From: Rhizophagus irregularis
Lineage: Eukaryota; Glomeromycota; Glomeromycetes; Glomerales; Glomeraceae
Direction: 5' to 3'
Length of the DNA: 64,000 bases
NCBI RefSeq assembly: GCF_026210795.1
Contig: NC_089439.1
Location: 558,001 to 622,000 of the forward strand
Every line of letters starts with the position of its first letter. Position 1 is the first letter of the stretch. Shown here piece by piece: positions 62,573-64,000 of the stretch. The position numbers and the translations under genes are program-made. Under the pieces are notes generated by a model. It did not search any database. It saw only the letters and a list, made by a program, of their open reading frames with translations, and was not told the origin of the DNA.

Positions 62573-63384
62573 ATGACCCAACATACTCCATCAAATAACC
62601 GAAGTACCAATACCACAAATAACAACGTATCATACTCACAGAAAATAAGAGGAACACACACACGTGTTTCTAGAGTTAGAGTAACAACTGTTGGAAAAGC
62701 TCCTTTTCCTGAAAAGCAGCATCGAAGTTGTCCCAGATGTAAAGATTCTACCAATAGCATGAAAATTTTGAATGCTCGCGTAGGAAGAATAGAGCAATTG
62801 GTTGACGGTTTGGCAAAAACTACTCGTGGTTTAGCATCAATGTCGAAGGTAAATACGAACACAGAATCAAAAGGATAATTTGATGAATTCTTTTTTTTTG
62901 AAAAAATTTTTTTAATAATATTTTGGAATGTTAATAGAGAAATGATCGATTCGCACAAAATGCTTTGAAATTTAGAGGAATAGATCTGACACGTTGTACT
63001 CTTCAAGAATTACAAAAATTAGTTGTTGCGACAACAAATGTCATGGTCCCTTCAAACAACATCAATCCTACCATTAAACCTACATCAAATCCCAATAACA
63101 TGAAACTCACAAATACCAAAGATACCACATGTTCCGAAGATGATACCGCAGATACCATAGATACAAAGAAATCTATCCCTGCCAAAGATAAAGATAACAC
63201 TCTTTCTGAAATAACTAACAGTGAAAAGAAGATTTATCATTCTGAACCTGTTGATATGGAAGATGTAAAAATAATTCCAAGTTATCAAAACGCTGAAACA
63301 CCCAAGATCTCTAGTCCTATTAAAACTGTGATGGGTTCTTTGAAAATAATTTCACGTCATGATTCAGGTTATGCCGGTTCTTAA
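62573..63384 (+). CDS. CxxC/coiled-coil protein of unknown family, member 2
   Basis: Two exons joined in phase 0 (62573-62848 and 62938-63384), about 240 residues. It is a paralogue of the gene at 30787-31548, from which it differs in orientation and in the tail. Order of shared parts: Thr/Asn-rich N-terminus, basic patch (TRVSRVRVTTVGKAPF), Cys pair with helix (CPRCKDSTNSMKIL, then RVGRIEQLVDGL), intron at the same site after AAG, then FRGIDLTRCTLQELQKLV and TTNVM. The tail is Asp/Thr/Lys-rich and looks disordered. It ends in KIISRHDSGYAGS, a motif worth using as a search seed. Donor AAG|GTAAAT and acceptor TTAATAG are visible. The codons are richer in G/C than the surroundings, supporting a real gene. 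Function unknown; a small cytosolic or nuclear protein is the most that can be said. Confidence 0.8.
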
Positions 63385-63577
63385 AAGAGGCTGATGGTTT
63401 AGATAACATGAAAAATCGCTTCATTTATTGATTGTTTGATGCCTCTTTTGATGTATGTATTTCTCAAGGAACACTGTTCTTTCACAAACACAATTTTTCT
63501 TATTAAATACCTTAATTTTATAATTTTTGTCTGTTTCATATTTGTTTTTTCTTTGTACATTTGTTGTTTTATTATTA

Positions 63578-63583
63578 AATAAA
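63578..63583 (+). terminator. Polyadenylation signal of the last gene
   Basis: AATAAA lies 194 bp beyond the stop codon, followed within 20 bp by an A-rich tract that starts near 63600. This is the clearest such signal among the genes here. Confidence 0.5.
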
Positions 63584-64000
63584 GACAGATCCAAATAATC
63601 AAAAAAAAAAAATCAAAAAAAAAAAAATAAGGCTGAAAATTTCAAAAAAAAAAAAAAAAAATTTTAAGAAATTAAAAAAAAAAGATTATCAATTTTGACA
63701 TTTGGATCTAATTTTGATGATATATTTGACATATTTCTTCCTCGTTGATAATCTCCTATTATAACTTTTTTTTTTATTTTTCCTTTTTTCTACCGTAAGG
63801 TTTGTTCACGTTTTAGTGAACTTTGTTGTTAAATACAACATTTTTTCAATTCTTGTATGAAAATATACAAATTATGCAATTATATATATATATATATAAA
63901 TACAATTTTTTCTTTTTTATATAACTAGGCCAACACATTGTTGATTTTTCGTTTCTCGTTTTCTCTTATGGTCTAAAACGTATTTGTCCGGGATGTCTAT
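63584..64000. other. Low-complexity right edge
   Basis: Poly-A runs at 63601-63660 and a (TA)n run near 63882-63898. No gene is seen to the window edge. Confidence 0.4.

Noticed and set aside
1-64000. tRNA, rRNA or snRNA genes
   Set aside because: Scanning by eye for T-loop words such as GGTTCGAATCC in either orientation gave nothing; a covariance-model scan would be needed to exclude them fully.

Overview
The window is a very AT-rich piece of eukaryotic nuclear DNA. Genes are split by many short GT-AG introns and separated by long A/T-rich spacers full of homopolymers and short tandem repeats. The kinase-like family on the left (NWTSGN, FEWIPY, YGISQNPDTKDY and DMG instead of DFG), a Crinkler-type effector gene and abundant small foldback elements together suggest an arbuscular mycorrhizal fungus of the Rhizophagus type. 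That assignment is an inference from protein style. I see no rRNA, tRNA, CRISPR or bacterial feature.

Left third (1-19150), minus strand: three complete head-to-tail copies, plus a fourth copy cut by the window edge, of one unusual gene. Each complete copy has five consecutive exons that each encode a kinase N-lobe. In four of these the glycine loop has lost three residues; the fifth is intact. A single C-lobe exon follows. All internal introns are phase 0 and lie at the same point of the fold. The three C-lobes differ at the catalytic HRD motif (HHD, HRD, HCY), so probably only the middle copy could be a classical kinase. Conserved upstream blocks (GGCGTAAT plus a CACGTG-like box) and a conserved 3' flank show that the duplicated unit includes regulatory DNA. 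A 573-bp inverted-repeat element carrying a short exon-like ORF lies between copies B and C.

Middle (19150-38970): mostly transposon debris, including several foldback or MITE-like elements and degraded coding remnants. It also holds a two-exon KCTD-like BTB (T1) gene (27493-28360), a two-exon CxxC/coiled-coil gene of unknown family (30787-31548) and a candidate small secreted protein (36673-36947).

Right half: the most striking locus is 39030-44821, a 17-exon gene on the plus strand. It joins an animal-type haem peroxidase, a DOMON cytochrome, a five-helix cytochrome b561, a split cytochrome b5 and a FAD/NAD(P) reductase in one predicted chain of about 1512 residues. The layout suggests electron transfer from cytosolic NAD(P)H across a membrane to an outward-facing peroxidase-like module, comparable in outline to DUOX but built from other parts. 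The exon set closes in frame only if one base is missing from a T run at 39995-40001, just before the FRYGHS haem-ligand motif. Next come tandem non-coding repeats (45253-47780) and a four-exon Crinkler-type P-loop/nuclease-like gene on the minus strand (48235-50676). About 12 kb of repeat-rich spacer follows, and then a second member of the CxxC/coiled-coil family (62573-63384, plus strand).

All exon joins were derived by eye from splice-site consensus, reading phase and comparison between copies. No alignment or database search was run.
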